DNA from: Armatimonadota bacterium
GTDB taxonomy: Bacteria; Armatimonadota; JADLDR01
NCBI GenBank assembly: GCA_020846535.1
Contig: JADLDR010000116.1
Span: 1-49,876, forward strand
Direction of reading: 5' to 3'
DNA length: 49,876 nt
Shown piece by piece: positions 1 through 8,473 of the stretch (within the stretch, counting starts at the first letter, position 1; each line of letters opens with the position of its first letter). A program made the translations under genes and the position numbers. The notes beneath the pieces were generated by a model. The model was not told the DNA's origin, searched no databases, and saw only the letters and a program-made list of their open reading frames with translations.

Positions 1-64
1 CCGCCCGGCGACTGAGCCGCTTCAACGCTTGGCGCTCTGGGTCCGTCAACGTGATGAAGACCAT
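1..64 (-). mobile_element. IS630-like transposase, N-terminal fragment cut by window edge
   Basis: The minus strand reads MVFITLTDPERQALKRLSRR from an ATG at 64, and the window edge cuts it. A strong ribosome binding site (AGGAGG, about 71-76) sits just upstream. The phrase 'ITLTDPER..LKRL' resembles the start of the helix-turn-helix of IS630-family transposases. That is a family judgement from 21 residues only. The element lies directly downstream of the lone antitoxin at 160-360, so its insertion could have removed the partner toxin gene. Confidence 0.5.
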
Positions 65-159
65 TGGGTACACCTCCTACTTCCAGTATACCCGAAAAAC
101 GTGCCTTTCTTTTGGTTGCATGCTTAGAAGATCGGCAGGGACCTCGCAGGCAGGCGATT

Positions 160-360
160 TCACTGATGCCTCCGCACTACGGCCCCGCGCTCTGCCTTTA
201 TTATGTCCGCCTGCAATCGCCGATACTCATCCAACGACACCACTGCCGCCACTGGTTCGCCGTTGCGTTCCAGGAACACGCTTTCATATTCATCCCATGC
301 GGATTGCCGCAGTCGTTCCAGTTTGGGGGGTAACTCGTCCAGGGAAATTGTTTTACTCAT
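160..360 (-). CDS. Phd/YefM-type antitoxin (type II toxin-antitoxin), apparently without toxin
   Basis: This is a 66-residue protein. An N-terminal segment rich in Leu and charged residues is followed by 'FLERNGEPVAAVVSLDEYRRL', the typical beta-strand and helix of the Phd/YefM antitoxin fold, in which the protein binds its own operator DNA and neutralises a cognate RelE- or VapC-type toxin. The ATG at 360 has an AGGT-type ribosome binding site nine bases upstream. The antitoxin stop at 160 is followed by about 95 bp without an ORF and then by the IS630-like transposase start at 64. No toxin gene is visible on either side. The gene could be a remnant of a broken pair or a solitary antitoxin. 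Confidence 0.7.
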   Translation of the reverse strand: MSKTISLDELPPKLERLRQSAWDEYESVFLERNGEPVAAVVSLDEYRRLQADIIKAERGAVVRRHQ

Positions 361-449
361 AATGCTCTGACCTCTGCTCAGTGGCGACTTGATCCCGCCA
401 TGCCTTCCGCTGTGCCTCCTTTATAGAATTGCACAAATCTGACGGGAAA

Positions 450-2417
450 TCAAATCCAGAACGCATAGGTCGTTATCCGCCCGAACAGTCCGATGAGCTG
501 CCAGAGAGCGCCGACGACGAATTCGCCGAGGATGAGGCCGAGAAAGAAGGGGAGGGCGCGGCGGTAGTTTTTCAGGCCCCCGTAGCGCAGGATGAGAAGC
601 TTAATGAGCCAGGCCAGGACCAGGGGCGTCCAGAGGAGGTGGATGGCCCACCAGTTGGAGATGATGTATCCGACCGGGTGCAGAGGGAACCATAGGACGC
701 GCTGGCGCAGGGCCAGCAGGGAGATCGAGACGACGAATCCGGCGATCATGCCGATGATCATACCGGGCGTGGTGGGGGGCGGGCTGGTCATCCAGCTATC
801 CAGCCGGTTGAAGCCTTCGGTGGCGAACCAGGTTGCCGGGCCGAGGAATCGAATCTGCGCTCCCAGCCGGTAGGCTTCGTGGAGGACGGCCCAGAAGGTC
901 GCCAGCCCGCCGATGATCCCGGCGCAGAACATGGCGATCATCAGGCGGCGGGCGTTCAGGCGAGCGGCGCGGGCGATCTTGAAGCCCTCCAGTTGGTGCG
1001 GCATGGGATGGCTTCGGCACGATTCGCGGTTCAGCCAGTAAAACAGAGTCATACCGGTCAGAGTGCGGGTATCGAACCGTTGCGGCCCCATCAGGGTGGT
1101 GACGATCTGGTCCGGGCCTGCGGCGAACATATCGTGTACCGGCGGGCCGGTCTCCGCCCGGATGCGCGTGAGAGCGGCGGAGAGGGCCAGGTAGAGGATC
1201 ATATAGGCCGAGGCCGCCCAGACGGACATCCCCAAAGAGACGGCGAAGGCGATCATCAGAAGGCAGCCGATCCCGGCCCCGAGAAATGCCGCCCGGTAGG
1301 AAAGCGGCTCATCGGCCTCCTCCGGGCGGCGTCCCCCCTCCACCGCCCGCCGGAAGGCCTGCTTGAAATACCTCCGCCCTGCCCAGAGGGCGAAGAGGAT
1401 CGTCCCGATCCAGGCCCCGGAAAGCTGCTGCACCGAGGCAGGCCCCCCGATCCACGGCACCTCCCATCCGAACATCGAGGCGATCACCCGCTGCGCCTTC
1501 CAGACCCAGAAGAAGAACCAGCAGGAAAAGGACAGATCGAGCGGCATGATGAACCCGATGCCGATGGCGAACGGGTAGAAGGTCAGCGGCAGCCATCCGA
1601 CCGCATTCCACGGTTTGTTGACCAGCATCGGCCCGATATCCACGGCCTGCTTGCAGTTGATGGCCGGCAGGTTCGGGTAGAGGAAATTGAGGCCGTTCAG
1701 GATATTGAGGGCCGCCGCCAGCCCGAAGCCCATCCAGAGCGCCTTCTGGCGGAAGAAGGGCGGGTTGCCCTGCCGGGTCATCGCCAGGGGCAGGGAGACG
1801 ATGGGAAAGGTCAGCCGCTCCGAATCCACCCACTGCCTGCGGAGGATGGCGTTGATACAGAACATGGTCGCCAGCATCACGGCCACAAAACCCATCCAGC
1901 AGGCTATCGGAAGCAGCCATGGAAGAAAATGCTCCGGTCGGTAGAGGCTGGTGCTGCCCTCGTAGAAGCCCTTCAGGGCCGTCTTGTCGGAGACGGTGGC
2001 CCAGGAGGGCAGGTAGCGGACGAACTTGATATCCCACCGGTTGGCGTCGCTGGTGTAGTGGTAGGGCGCTCCCAGGATGAAGGTCAGGGTCTGCATCACA
2101 TCGCAGCCCGCCAGGGAAGCTCCTATCGCCAGCAGGCAGTATACGGTGAGCAACTCCCCCTGGCTCAAGGCATAGCGCGGTAGATAGCGAAGAAGGGGTA
2201 GGTTCAGGACGGTCAGAACGAAAACGAAGAAGATGGCGGTAAAGAGAAGCGTGAGGACGGTCGGGAAGATGCCGCTACGCACCAGTTCCATACCGACGAT
2301 CCAGTAATTTTCCAGCGGAATGAGGGCCAACCCGATCAGCACCGCCCTGCCGGATACCCCTCGCGCCGACGGCGGGGCGGATGCTTTCCGAGTTTCAGGA
2401 CGGGTTAGAGTGGGCAT
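450..2417 (-). CDS. DUF6785-type polytopic membrane protein
   Basis: This 655-residue integral membrane protein has roughly a dozen or more hydrophobic segments spread from residue ~25 to the C terminus. It carries 'LENYWIVGMELVRSG' near the N terminus and 'GPPVHDMFAAGPDQI' in the second half. These resemble the large membrane proteins annotated DUF6785/DUF6784, found mainly in Planctomycetota and Armatimonadota. They look like oligopeptide-transporter (OPT)-type carriers, but no function is established to my knowledge. No convincing ribosome binding site precedes the ATG at 2417, so the start is only probable. The gene lies 111 bp downstream of the solute-binding protein gene on the same strand, which hints at a shared role in uptake. 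Substrate unknown. Confidence 0.65.
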   Translation of the reverse strand: MPTLTRPETRKASAPPSARGVSGRAVLIGLALIPLENYWIVGMELVRSGIFPTVLTLLFTAIFFVFVLTVLNLPLLRYLPRYALSQGELLTVYCLLAIGASLAGCDVMQTLTFILGAPYHYTSDANRWDIKFVRYLPSWATVSDKTALKGFYEGSTSLYRPEHFLPWLLPIACWMGFVAVMLATMFCINAILRRQWVDSERLTFPIVSLPLAMTRQGNPPFFRQKALWMGFGLAAALNILNGLNFLYPNLPAINCKQAVDIGPMLVNKPWNAVGWLPLTFYPFAIGIGFIMPLDLSFSCWFFFWVWKAQRVIASMFGWEVPWIGGPASVQQLSGAWIGTILFALWAGRRYFKQAFRRAVEGGRRPEEADEPLSYRAAFLGAGIGCLLMIAFAVSLGMSVWAASAYMILYLALSAALTRIRAETGPPVHDMFAAGPDQIVTTLMGPQRFDTRTLTGMTLFYWLNRESCRSHPMPHQLEGFKIARAARLNARRLMIAMFCAGIIGGLATFWAVLHEAYRLGAQIRFLGPATWFATEGFNRLDSWMTSPPPTTPGMIIGMIAGFVVSISLLALRQRVLWFPLHPVGYIISNWWAIHLLWTPLVLAWLIKLLILRYGGLKNYRRALPFFLGLILGEFVVGALWQLIGLFGRITTYAFWI

Positions 2418-2528
2418 AGGCGCAGGCTTCGCTCCAGCGCGGGATCGGTCGGCAGGCTGCGTCGCGGGATATGCATCTCCTATTTCGACACCGGCCCCGC
2501 AGCGCCCTTCACCGACCTACGCCCCTGG

Positions 2529-3812
2529 CTAATATTTCGCTTCCTTCAGCGCCCTGTCCAGCTCGCGCTGCATCTTGCGGGCGACCTCATCGAGCAGTTC
2601 CTTAGGGTTGCGCCTGCCGTGGATGGCGTAATCCTCGGCGCGGGTCAATTCCTGGGTATAGAGGGGCCAGACGGGCATCCCCGGGGGACCGAAAGCGTTT
2701 TCGCTGGAAGCCAGATCGATAGCGAATCTGAAGAGTGGATTCTTCTGGAACTCCGGCTCCATCGCGACCGCCTTCAGGGGCGGAATATTCCCGATGCCCA
2801 GGCAGAACTCCTTCACCGCCTCCGGGCCGCAGATCCAGTTCAGGAATTCCCAGGCTTCATCCTTGTGCTTGCAGGCCGCCGGGATGACGAACACGCTCCC
2901 GCCCACCGTGCAGGTCTTGGGTCGCCCGCCCGGGGGCGCAGGGGCCGCGAAATAGCCCCAATCCAGCTTCGGCGCGTAGCGGATGATATGCTCCTGCACC
3001 CATTCCCCTGTCGTCCACATCGCGACTTTGCCCACGAAGAAGGCGGCATTGGGGCTTTGCTGGCTCCCGAAGGTCTGCTCGAAAGATTCGATGCGGGACA
3101 GGTCGTATTTCTGGCTGTAGGAGGCGATCCACTCCAGGGCCGCTACGTTATGAGGGTCGTTGGCGGTGACGGTGCGCGTTTCGGGGTCGTACCACTTGCC
3201 GCCGAAGACATAGGCCCACCACATCAGCCAGCCCGGGCGAAAACCGTAGCGAACGAAGCCACCCTTGTCGTCGTATCTGGTGCAAAGCTCTGCGGCGCGG
3301 TCCAGTTCGGCAACGGTCTGCGGCGGCTTTTCGGGGTCCAGGCCGACCTCGCGAAAAATATCCTTGTTGAAGGCCACGAAGTTGGAGTTGGTGGTGGCGT
3401 TCAAGGCCCAGGTGTGCCCGTTATACCGGAACATACGCCAGACGCCGGGCATGTATTCCTCCGCCTTCCGGCCCGAACGGGCGATATAGTCGTCCAGAGG
3501 GGTCAGAGCGCCTCGCATGGCGTAACCGGCCAACTCGTCGGCCCAGATCGCGGAACAGACGTCTGGAGTGCTGCCTCCCGCAATGGCGATCCGCACCTTC
3601 TGGTAAGAGCCTCCGACGCTCAGAATCTTCACCCGTATCTTCGGATGCTGCCGGTTGAAGCGGGCCACCAGCTTCTTCTGCACCTCCAGCTCATGCCCCG
3701 TCCAGCCCGTCCAGTAGACCAGGTCGGTGACGCCGTCTTTCCGTTCGGGCCGGGAACAGCCGCAGAGAAGCAGGCAGAGAAGCAAACCGTAAATAAACAT
3801 CGTCAAACGCAA
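2529..3812 (-). CDS. Extracellular solute-binding lipoprotein, ABC sugar-transport type (family 1)
   Basis: The protein has 427 residues when started at TTG 3812, which has an AGGAG ribosome binding site nine bases upstream (3822-3826). The in-frame ATG at 3800 has no such site. The N terminus is a short hydrophobic stretch ending in LLCGC, a lipobox-like site for lipid attachment at the cysteine. The mature part has the layout of sugar-binding proteins of ABC importers: 'VYWTGWTGHELEVQKKLVARF' near the start, 'GSTPDVCSAIWADELAGYA' and a late 'WEFLNWICGPEAVKEF'. It would capture an oligosaccharide or sugar in the periplasm. No permease or ATPase genes accompany it here; its neighbours are transketolase upstream and a DUF6785 membrane protein downstream. 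Confidence 0.85.
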   Translation of the reverse strand: MRLTMFIYGLLLCLLLCGCSRPERKDGVTDLVYWTGWTGHELEVQKKLVARFNRQHPKIRVKILSVGGSYQKVRIAIAGGSTPDVCSAIWADELAGYAMRGALTPLDDYIARSGRKAEEYMPGVWRMFRYNGHTWALNATTNSNFVAFNKDIFREVGLDPEKPPQTVAELDRAAELCTRYDDKGGFVRYGFRPGWLMWWAYVFGGKWYDPETRTVTANDPHNVAALEWIASYSQKYDLSRIESFEQTFGSQQSPNAAFFVGKVAMWTTGEWVQEHIIRYAPKLDWGYFAAPAPPGGRPKTCTVGGSVFVIPAACKHKDEAWEFLNWICGPEAVKEFCLGIGNIPPLKAVAMEPEFQKNPLFRFAIDLASSENAFGPPGMPVWPLYTQELTRAEDYAIHGRRNPKELLDEVARKMQRELDRALKEAKY

Positions 3813-3860
3813 TGATGCAGGCTCCTGATGATGTATTAGGGACCTTGGCGCAAATGTCAT

Positions 3861-3963
3861 TGCGAGAAGCGCAAGCGACGCGGCAATCTCCAGGCCCGTC
3901 AAGTAAAGAGCGATCTCGGTATTCGTTACACTGGAGATTGCCGCGTCGCTTGCGCTTCTCGCA
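3861..3963. repeat. Perfect 33-bp inverted repeat with 37-bp spacer
   Basis: Arms 3861-3893 and 3931-3963 are exact reverse complements (TGCGAGAAGCGCAAGCGACG...). The element lies between transketolase and the solute-binding protein gene, on the transcript leader of the latter. A half-similar motif (TTGCGAGGAGCGCAAGC) occurs at about 6715. It resembles REP/MITE-like palindromes that are dispersed in many genomes; there is no T-run, so it is not a standard terminator. Confidence 0.85.
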
Positions 3964-4018
3964 GACCGCATCGATTACGGCTTTGACTGAGAAACCCTTG
4001 CCGCGTCCAGTCTCCCCG

Positions 4019-6034
4019 CTACCGACCCAGCAGTTTCAGAGCGTGGGCGACGATATTCTCGGGGGTGAAACCGAGTTGTTCCATGACGACTTCTGCAGGG
4101 GCGGAAGCGCCGAATCTGTCCAGGCCGATCACATCGCCCTCAGAGCCGACGTATTTGTGCCAGCCCATCGTGCTGGCCGCTTCGACAGCCAGGCGCTTTG
4201 TCACGGCAGGGGGCAGCACTTCCCGGCGGTAGTCTTCAGGCTGGCGGTCGAAGAGTTCGCAACTCGGCATTGAAACCACACGGGTCGCGATCCCCTGTTC
4301 TTTCAGCGATTCCGCTGCCTTCAGGGTGACGCTCACCTCGGAGCCGGTGGCGATGAGAATGATGCCCGGCTCTTTCCCTTCCGTATCGACCAGGATGTAG
4401 GCTCCTTTTTCCAGGTTATCCGCAGAAGGATATATGCTCCGGTCCAGGACAGGGAGTTTTTGGCGGGTCAGCGCGAAGGCGACCGGGCCGCTGCGGTGGC
4501 GGAGGGCCACCTTCCAGGCGGCGGCGGTCTCGTTGGCATCGGCAGGCCGGATCACGGTCATGTTCGGAATGGAGCGGAGGCCCGCAAGCTGTTCAATCGG
4601 CTGATGGGTCGGCCCATCCTCCCCCACCCCGATGCTATCATGGGTGTAGATGAAGAGTACCCGCTGGTGCATCAGAGAGGCCAGCCGGACGGTGGGCTTC
4701 ATGTAGTCCGAGAAGATGAGAAAGGTGGAGCAGTAGGGAATCAGGCCGCCGTGCAGGGCCATCCCGTTGCTGATCGACCCCATGGCATGCTCCCGGACGC
4801 CGAAATGGAGGTTGCGCCCGGCATAGTCCCCGGGGCCGACGGCTCCCATATCCTTCATGAAGGTCTTGGTGGAAGGGGCCAGGTCCGCCGAGCCGCCGAC
4901 CAGGGCGGGGATCTTTGCGGCGATGGCGTTCAACGCCTTGCCCGAGGCGTCTCTCGTGGCGACCGCCCCGCCCTCCGGCTTGAAGACAGGAACCTCCGCC
5001 TCCCAGCCGCCGGGCAGGTCGCCCTTCATTCTGCTTTCCCATTCGGCGGCCCGGTCCGCATATTCGGCGGCATAGCCCTTGAAAGCGGCTTCCCATTCGG
5101 CCTGGCGCTTCTTGCCTTTCTCCACCGCCTTGCGGAAGTTTTGAAGGGCTTCTTTGGGAATGTAGAACATCGGCTCCGGGGGCCAGCCGAGAGCCTGTTT
5201 GGTGGCTTTCAACTCCTCTTCGCCCAGAGGTTCGCCGTGAACCTCCGCCTTGCCCTGCTTGTTCGGGCTGCCGTAGCCGATCTGGGTGCGGGCGACGATC
5301 AGGGAGGGCCGTTCCTTTTCCGCCTGAGCTGCCCGGATCGCTCCGGCCGCGGCCTCCAGGTCGTTGCCGTCGATATGCTGAGTATGCCAGCCGTAGGCGT
5401 CGAACCGCTTCCCGACATCCTCCGTGAAGGCCAGCGATGTCGAGCCTTCTATGGAGATATGATTGTCGTCATAGAGATAGATGAGCTTTCCCAGCTTCAG
5501 ATGGCCTGCCAGGGAGGCGGCCTCGGAAGCGACGCCTTCCATCAGATCGCCGTCGCTCACGATGGCGTAAGTGAAGTGATCCACCACTTCATGGCCGGGC
5601 CGGTTGAAGACGGCGGCCAGGTGGCGCTCCGCAACCGCCATGCCGATCCCGTTCCCGAAGCCCTGCCCCAGCGGGCCGGTGGTGGTCTCGACGCCTGGGA
5701 CAAAGCCGTATTCCGGGTGGCCGGGCGTCATACTGCCCCACTGGCGGAACCGCTTCAGCTCTTCCAGGGGCAGATCGTAGCCGGTCAGGTGGAGAAGGCT
5801 GTAGAGCAGCATCGAGCCGTGTCCTGCTGAGAGGACGAAGCGGTCCCGGTCCGGCCACTTGGGATCGGCGGGATTGTGCTTCAGGAAGCGCGTCCATAGG
5901 ACATAGGCCATGGCGGCAGCCCCCATCGGAAGCCCTGGATGGCCGGATTTGGCCTTCTGCACCCCATCGGCGGACAGCATCCGGATCGTGTTGATCGAAA
6001 GCTCGTCCAGTGCCCCGAATTTAAAGTCTGACAT
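4019..6034 (-). CDS. tkt: Transketolase
   Basis: This is a 671-residue, full-length transketolase. The enzyme transfers two-carbon ketol units between sugar phosphates in the non-oxidative pentose phosphate pathway using thiamine diphosphate and Mg2+. Visible signatures are '[12 protein letters not shown]' (residues ~29-40), the thiamine-diphosphate motif starting '[11 protein letters not shown]' (~155-168), and '[11 protein letters not shown]' in the pyrimidine-binding domain. The three-domain length is normal. The ATG at 6034 has a good AAAGGAG ribosome binding site and a promoter at 6138-6167. It is divergently transcribed from ssb and stands alone; the solute-binding protein gene follows 206 bp downstream with a palindrome between them. 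Confidence 0.97.
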   Translation of the reverse strand: MSDFKFGALDELSINTIRMLSADGVQKAKSGHPGLPMGAAAMAYVLWTRFLKHNPADPKWPDRDRFVLSAGHGSMLLYSLLHLTGYDLPLEELKRFRQWGSMTPGHPEYGFVPGVETTTGPLGQGFGNGIGMAVAERHLAAVFNRPGHEVVDHFTYAIVSDGDLMEGVASEAASLAGHLKLGKLIYLYDDNHISIEGSTSLAFTEDVGKRFDAYGWHTQHIDGNDLEAAAGAIRAAQAEKERPSLIVARTQIGYGSPNKQGKAEVHGEPLGEEELKATKQALGWPPEPMFYIPKEALQNFRKAVEKGKKRQAEWEAAFKGYAAEYADRAAEWESRMKGDLPGGWEAEVPVFKPEGGAVATRDASGKALNAIAAKIPALVGGSADLAPSTKTFMKDMGAVGPGDYAGRNLHFGVREHAMGSISNGMALHGGLIPYCSTFLIFSDYMKPTVRLASLMHQRVLFIYTHDSIGVGEDGPTHQPIEQLAGLRSIPNMTVIRPADANETAAAWKVALRHRSGPVAFALTRQKLPVLDRSIYPSADNLEKGAYILVDTEGKEPGIILIATGSEVSVTLKAAESLKEQGIATRVVSMPSCELFDRQPEDYRREVLPPAVTKRLAVEAASTMGWHKYVGSEGDVIGLDRFGASAPAEVVMEQLGFTPENIVAHALKLLGR

Positions 6035-6137
6035 TTCCGACTCTCTCCTTTAGATGAAAATTCGCATTCCGATCACAAGCGGAGACGAACCTTTGTGTCC
6101 GCCCCCACAAAGCCAAAGTCATCGCTGCAGACAACGT

Positions 6138-6167
6138 ATTCTACTACTTCCCTGCCGCTCCCGTCAA
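6138..6167 (-). promoter_or_regulatory. Sigma70-type promoter for transketolase
   Basis: Read on the minus strand, TTGACG (6167-6162) and TAGAAT (6143-6138) are separated by 18 bp, about 105 bp upstream of the transketolase ATG. Divergent from the ssb promoter. Confidence 0.6.
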
Positions 6168-6182
6168 GCCGAAAAAAATATC

Positions 6183-6211
6183 TTGACAAATTTCTTTACA
6201 GGCAGTAAAAT
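6183..6211 (+). promoter_or_regulatory. Sigma70-type promoter for ssb
   Basis: Consensus TTGACA (6183-6188), a 17-bp spacer and TAAAAT (6206-6211), followed 41 bp later by the ssb ATG with a GGGAGGGAG ribosome binding site. The surrounding DNA is conspicuously AT-rich for this window. Confidence 0.8.
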
Positions 6212-6252
6212 ATAACTATAGTTTTCTAAACAGGGGAACACGGGAGGGAGCT

Positions 6253-6660
6253 ATGCTGAACAACGTTATCCTTATCGGAAGGCTTGTGCGCGAGCCGGAG
6301 CTGCGGTACACCCCCAACGGAATCGCAGTGACGAAGTTCACTCTGGCCTGCGACCGGCCCAAATCCAGCAACCGGCCTAAGAAGGAAACCGACTTCATCG
6401 ATTGCGTTGCCTGGCGGCAGCAGGCGGAATTCACTTCCAACTATGGAGAGAAGGGCAGGCTGCTGGGAGTGGAAGGACGTCTTGAGGTCAGAAGCTGGGC
6501 GGCCCAGGACGGAACGAAGCGAAGGTCATACGAGGTTCAGACCTGGCGGGTGCAATTCCTGGATAAAAAGCGAACCGATGGTTCCAACGGGCAGCATGCC
6601 GATCCCATGGAACCGCCGGGCGATTTGTCCGAGGCGGATGATCCGTTTGTCCAGGCATAA
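6253..6660 (+). CDS. ssb: Single-stranded DNA-binding protein
   Basis: This 135-residue SSB protects single-stranded DNA in replication, recombination and repair. The OB-fold occupies roughly residues 1-105 with the standard opening 'MLNNVILIGRLVREPELRYTP', the 'TKFTLACDR' strand and 'FIDCVAWRQQAEF'. A short acidic tail follows. The usual SSB C-terminal tip that recruits partner proteins ends in Asp-x-Pro-Phe with Phe as the last residue; here 'DDPF' is followed by three extra residues, VQA. The protein is shorter than the E. coli enzyme because the linker is small. The gene is alone, not next to rpsF/rpsR as in many bacteria. Confidence 0.95.
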   Translation: MLNNVILIGRLVREPELRYTPNGIAVTKFTLACDRPKSSNRPKKETDFIDCVAWRQQAEFTSNYGEKGRLLGVEGRLEVRSWAAQDGTKRRSYEVQTWRVQFLDKKRTDGSNGQHADPMEPPGDLSEADDPFVQA

Positions 6661-6666
6661 AAACGA

Positions 6667-6697
6667 GAAGGGAGCCGGCGGCCCACCGGTTCCCTTC
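6667..6697 (+). terminator. Hairpin just after ssb, possible terminator
   Basis: GAAGGGAGCCGG (6667-6678) pairs with CCGGTTCCCTTC (6686-6697) with one G-U wobble and a 7-nt loop, starting 7 nt after the ssb stop. Only a short T-stretch follows, so termination would be weak or the hairpin may serve RNA stability. Confidence 0.5.
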
Positions 6698-6824
6698 TTG
6701 ACCGCATCGGAGTCTTTGCGAGGAGCGCAAGCCACTAACGCTCCGTTGGAGTAAGGGAGTAGATTTATCTGCCCCACGCCTGGGGCGGGCAGACAAGAGA
6801 GTTTGCACGGCCCGCTGATGTCCA

Positions 6825-7121
6825 AGTCAGGGTGCAGTTTCCCCTGGGACAGGGCCGTAGGAGCGAACACAAGGTTCGCCCCATAGCGATCCAGATCAGG
6901 GTGACTGTCCCGCCGGGGCGGGGTGCGGGCCTTTGATAGATGGTTACCTAACCCCCCCGCCCCCTTCCCGAAACGGGCAGGGGGAGGAGATGGGGCCGCC
7001 AATGACCGCACAGTCTCCCCCCTCTCCCCGAAGTGGGGCGAGGGGTCACCCCTCCCCCAGGAGCGGAGGATGTTTCCCCTGATCTGGATCGCGATGGGGC
7101 GACCCGATAGTTCGCCCCTAC
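6825..7121. repeat. Dispersed ~297-bp non-coding repeat, copy 1
   Basis: The segment is nearly identical to the reverse complement of 9667-9964 over its full length and related to 32675-33031. It contains short palindromic modules (CCGCCGGGGCGGGG, GGGGGAGGAGATGGGG, CCCCGAAGTGGGG) but no open frame with coding character. The rest of the ssb-manA gap (6661-7201) shows nothing else clear. Confidence 0.9.
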
Positions 7122-7201
7122 GGATCGGCCAAGATCGCTCCACATCTTAACCTTGCCCTGCTCAGCTGATCCTCTTACGGCCTCCGTATTTCCTTTCCCC
7201 C

Positions 7202-8464
7202 TCACGGCACCGCCGCCCTATACAGCACGGCTTCCGGCGTTTGAGCCTCAAGCGTATAGCCGGCCGGATGAGGGGCGAAAACGATGGTTCCCCCCTTCAT
7301 GGGGATCACCCCATTTCCGGAGCGCAGCAGGGCGCTTCCTTGCAGCAGAACGAGGGCGTCCGGCCCATGCTCGGGCGGGCGGGTGTGTGTTTGGCCGGCG
7401 GCCAGGGTGATGCGGGATAGAAGAAATTCCTGCGCCGCCGTGGGATAGGCGCGCTCGGTGTCGGAGAGCGAAACGCCTTCCAGAATTTCGGGCTTTCCGC
7501 TTTCGAAGCGGAGGGTTCGCAATAGCTCATCCGCATCGACATGCTTGGCGGTCAGGCCCCCGCGCAGGACATTGTCCGAGTTTGCCATCAATTCCACGTT
7601 CACGCCTTCCAGGTAAGCATGGAGCGTACCTGCGGGCTGGAATGTGCCCTGCCCCGGCGCGAGGCGCACCAGGTTCAGCAGGTAGATAGAAAAGATGCCC
7701 TTGTCCCGGTAGCCGCCCGGAAGCGGGAAGTCGGAGGCGGCTCGCACCGCCCAGAAATCGGGACTGTCCTTGTCGGGCGAGTTTTCCCGCTCCAGGCGAG
7801 CCAGGAGGGGATTCAGAAGGCGGCCGGCCTCTTCCTGCGGCATCTCCATCGCCCTCCGGTAGAGCGATTTCAGCAAGGCGCGTCGGGCGTCGGGGTCGCT
7901 GCCCGTATAGGTAAGACGGCTGCCGAAATCGGGCATCAGAGGGGCCAGTTCCGGGACGCAGTTCAGCGTTTCGGCGATCTCCTCCAGGGGTCGGAAGCCG
8001 TGTAACATCCGGAAATCGGTGAGGGCGACATGCGCCTCCGGTTTGTGGTTGTTGTCCTTGTAATTGCGAGATGGAGCGTCCGGAGGAATCCCTGCGGCGT
8101 TCTCGCGGGCGAAACCCTCTTCGGCCTGGGCTTTGCTGGGATGCGCCTGGATGGAAAGCATCTTCCGCGCATCCAGCACCTTGAAGAGGTAGGGCAGCCG
8201 CCTCTCGAATCGCGCCGCCGGACGGCCCAGCACTTCTTCCGCCGCCCCTTCGATCAGCCGGTCCAAAGGAATCCGGGCACCGTCCACCCGGGCAAGCGAA
8301 GGCGCTTTCGGGTGCGCCCCGATCCAGAGTTCCGCATACGGCTCCCGCTTTTCGTTGGAATGGCCCAGGAGCGCGGGAATGAAGTCGAATCCTCCCCATT
8401 CGTAATGCTGGACGGCCCCTTCCAGTTCCACTACCCGGACGGCGTTCCGGTGTGATTCCTGCAT
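7202..8464 (-). CDS. manA: Mannose-6-phosphate isomerase, class I (zinc cupin)
   Basis: The 420-residue enzyme interconverts mannose-6-phosphate and fructose-6-phosphate. The zinc ligands of type I phosphomannose isomerases are visible: Gln106 and His108 in 'SIQAHPSK', Glu143 in 'YKDNNHKPE' and His282 in 'GTLHAYLEGVNVE'. The length fits the family. The start at ATG 8464 has a strong GGAGGAGAGG ribosome binding site that overlaps the stop region of the upstream oxidoreductase gene (9-bp gap), so the two are co-transcribed and probably translationally coupled. The pair sits between inverted copies of a 297-bp repeat. It would feed mannose into glycolysis or supply GDP-mannose synthesis. Confidence 0.95.
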   Translation of the reverse strand: MQESHRNAVRVVELEGAVQHYEWGGFDFIPALLGHSNEKREPYAELWIGAHPKAPSLARVDGARIPLDRLIEGAAEEVLGRPAARFERRLPYLFKVLDARKMLSIQAHPSKAQAEEGFARENAAGIPPDAPSRNYKDNNHKPEAHVALTDFRMLHGFRPLEEIAETLNCVPELAPLMPDFGSRLTYTGSDPDARRALLKSLYRRAMEMPQEEAGRLLNPLLARLERENSPDKDSPDFWAVRAASDFPLPGGYRDKGIFSIYLLNLVRLAPGQGTFQPAGTLHAYLEGVNVELMANSDNVLRGGLTAKHVDADELLRTLRFESGKPEILEGVSLSDTERAYPTAAQEFLLSRITLAAGQTHTRPPEHGPDALVLLQGSALLRSGNGVIPMKGGTIVFAPHPAGYTLEAQTPEAVLYRAAVP

Positions 8465-8473
8465 CCTCTCCTC

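Noticed and set aside
6661..7201. Possible small genes or RNA in the ssb-manA gap
   Set aside because: The gap is almost filled by the dispersed repeat; frames there match the repeat copies at other sites and show no coding character.
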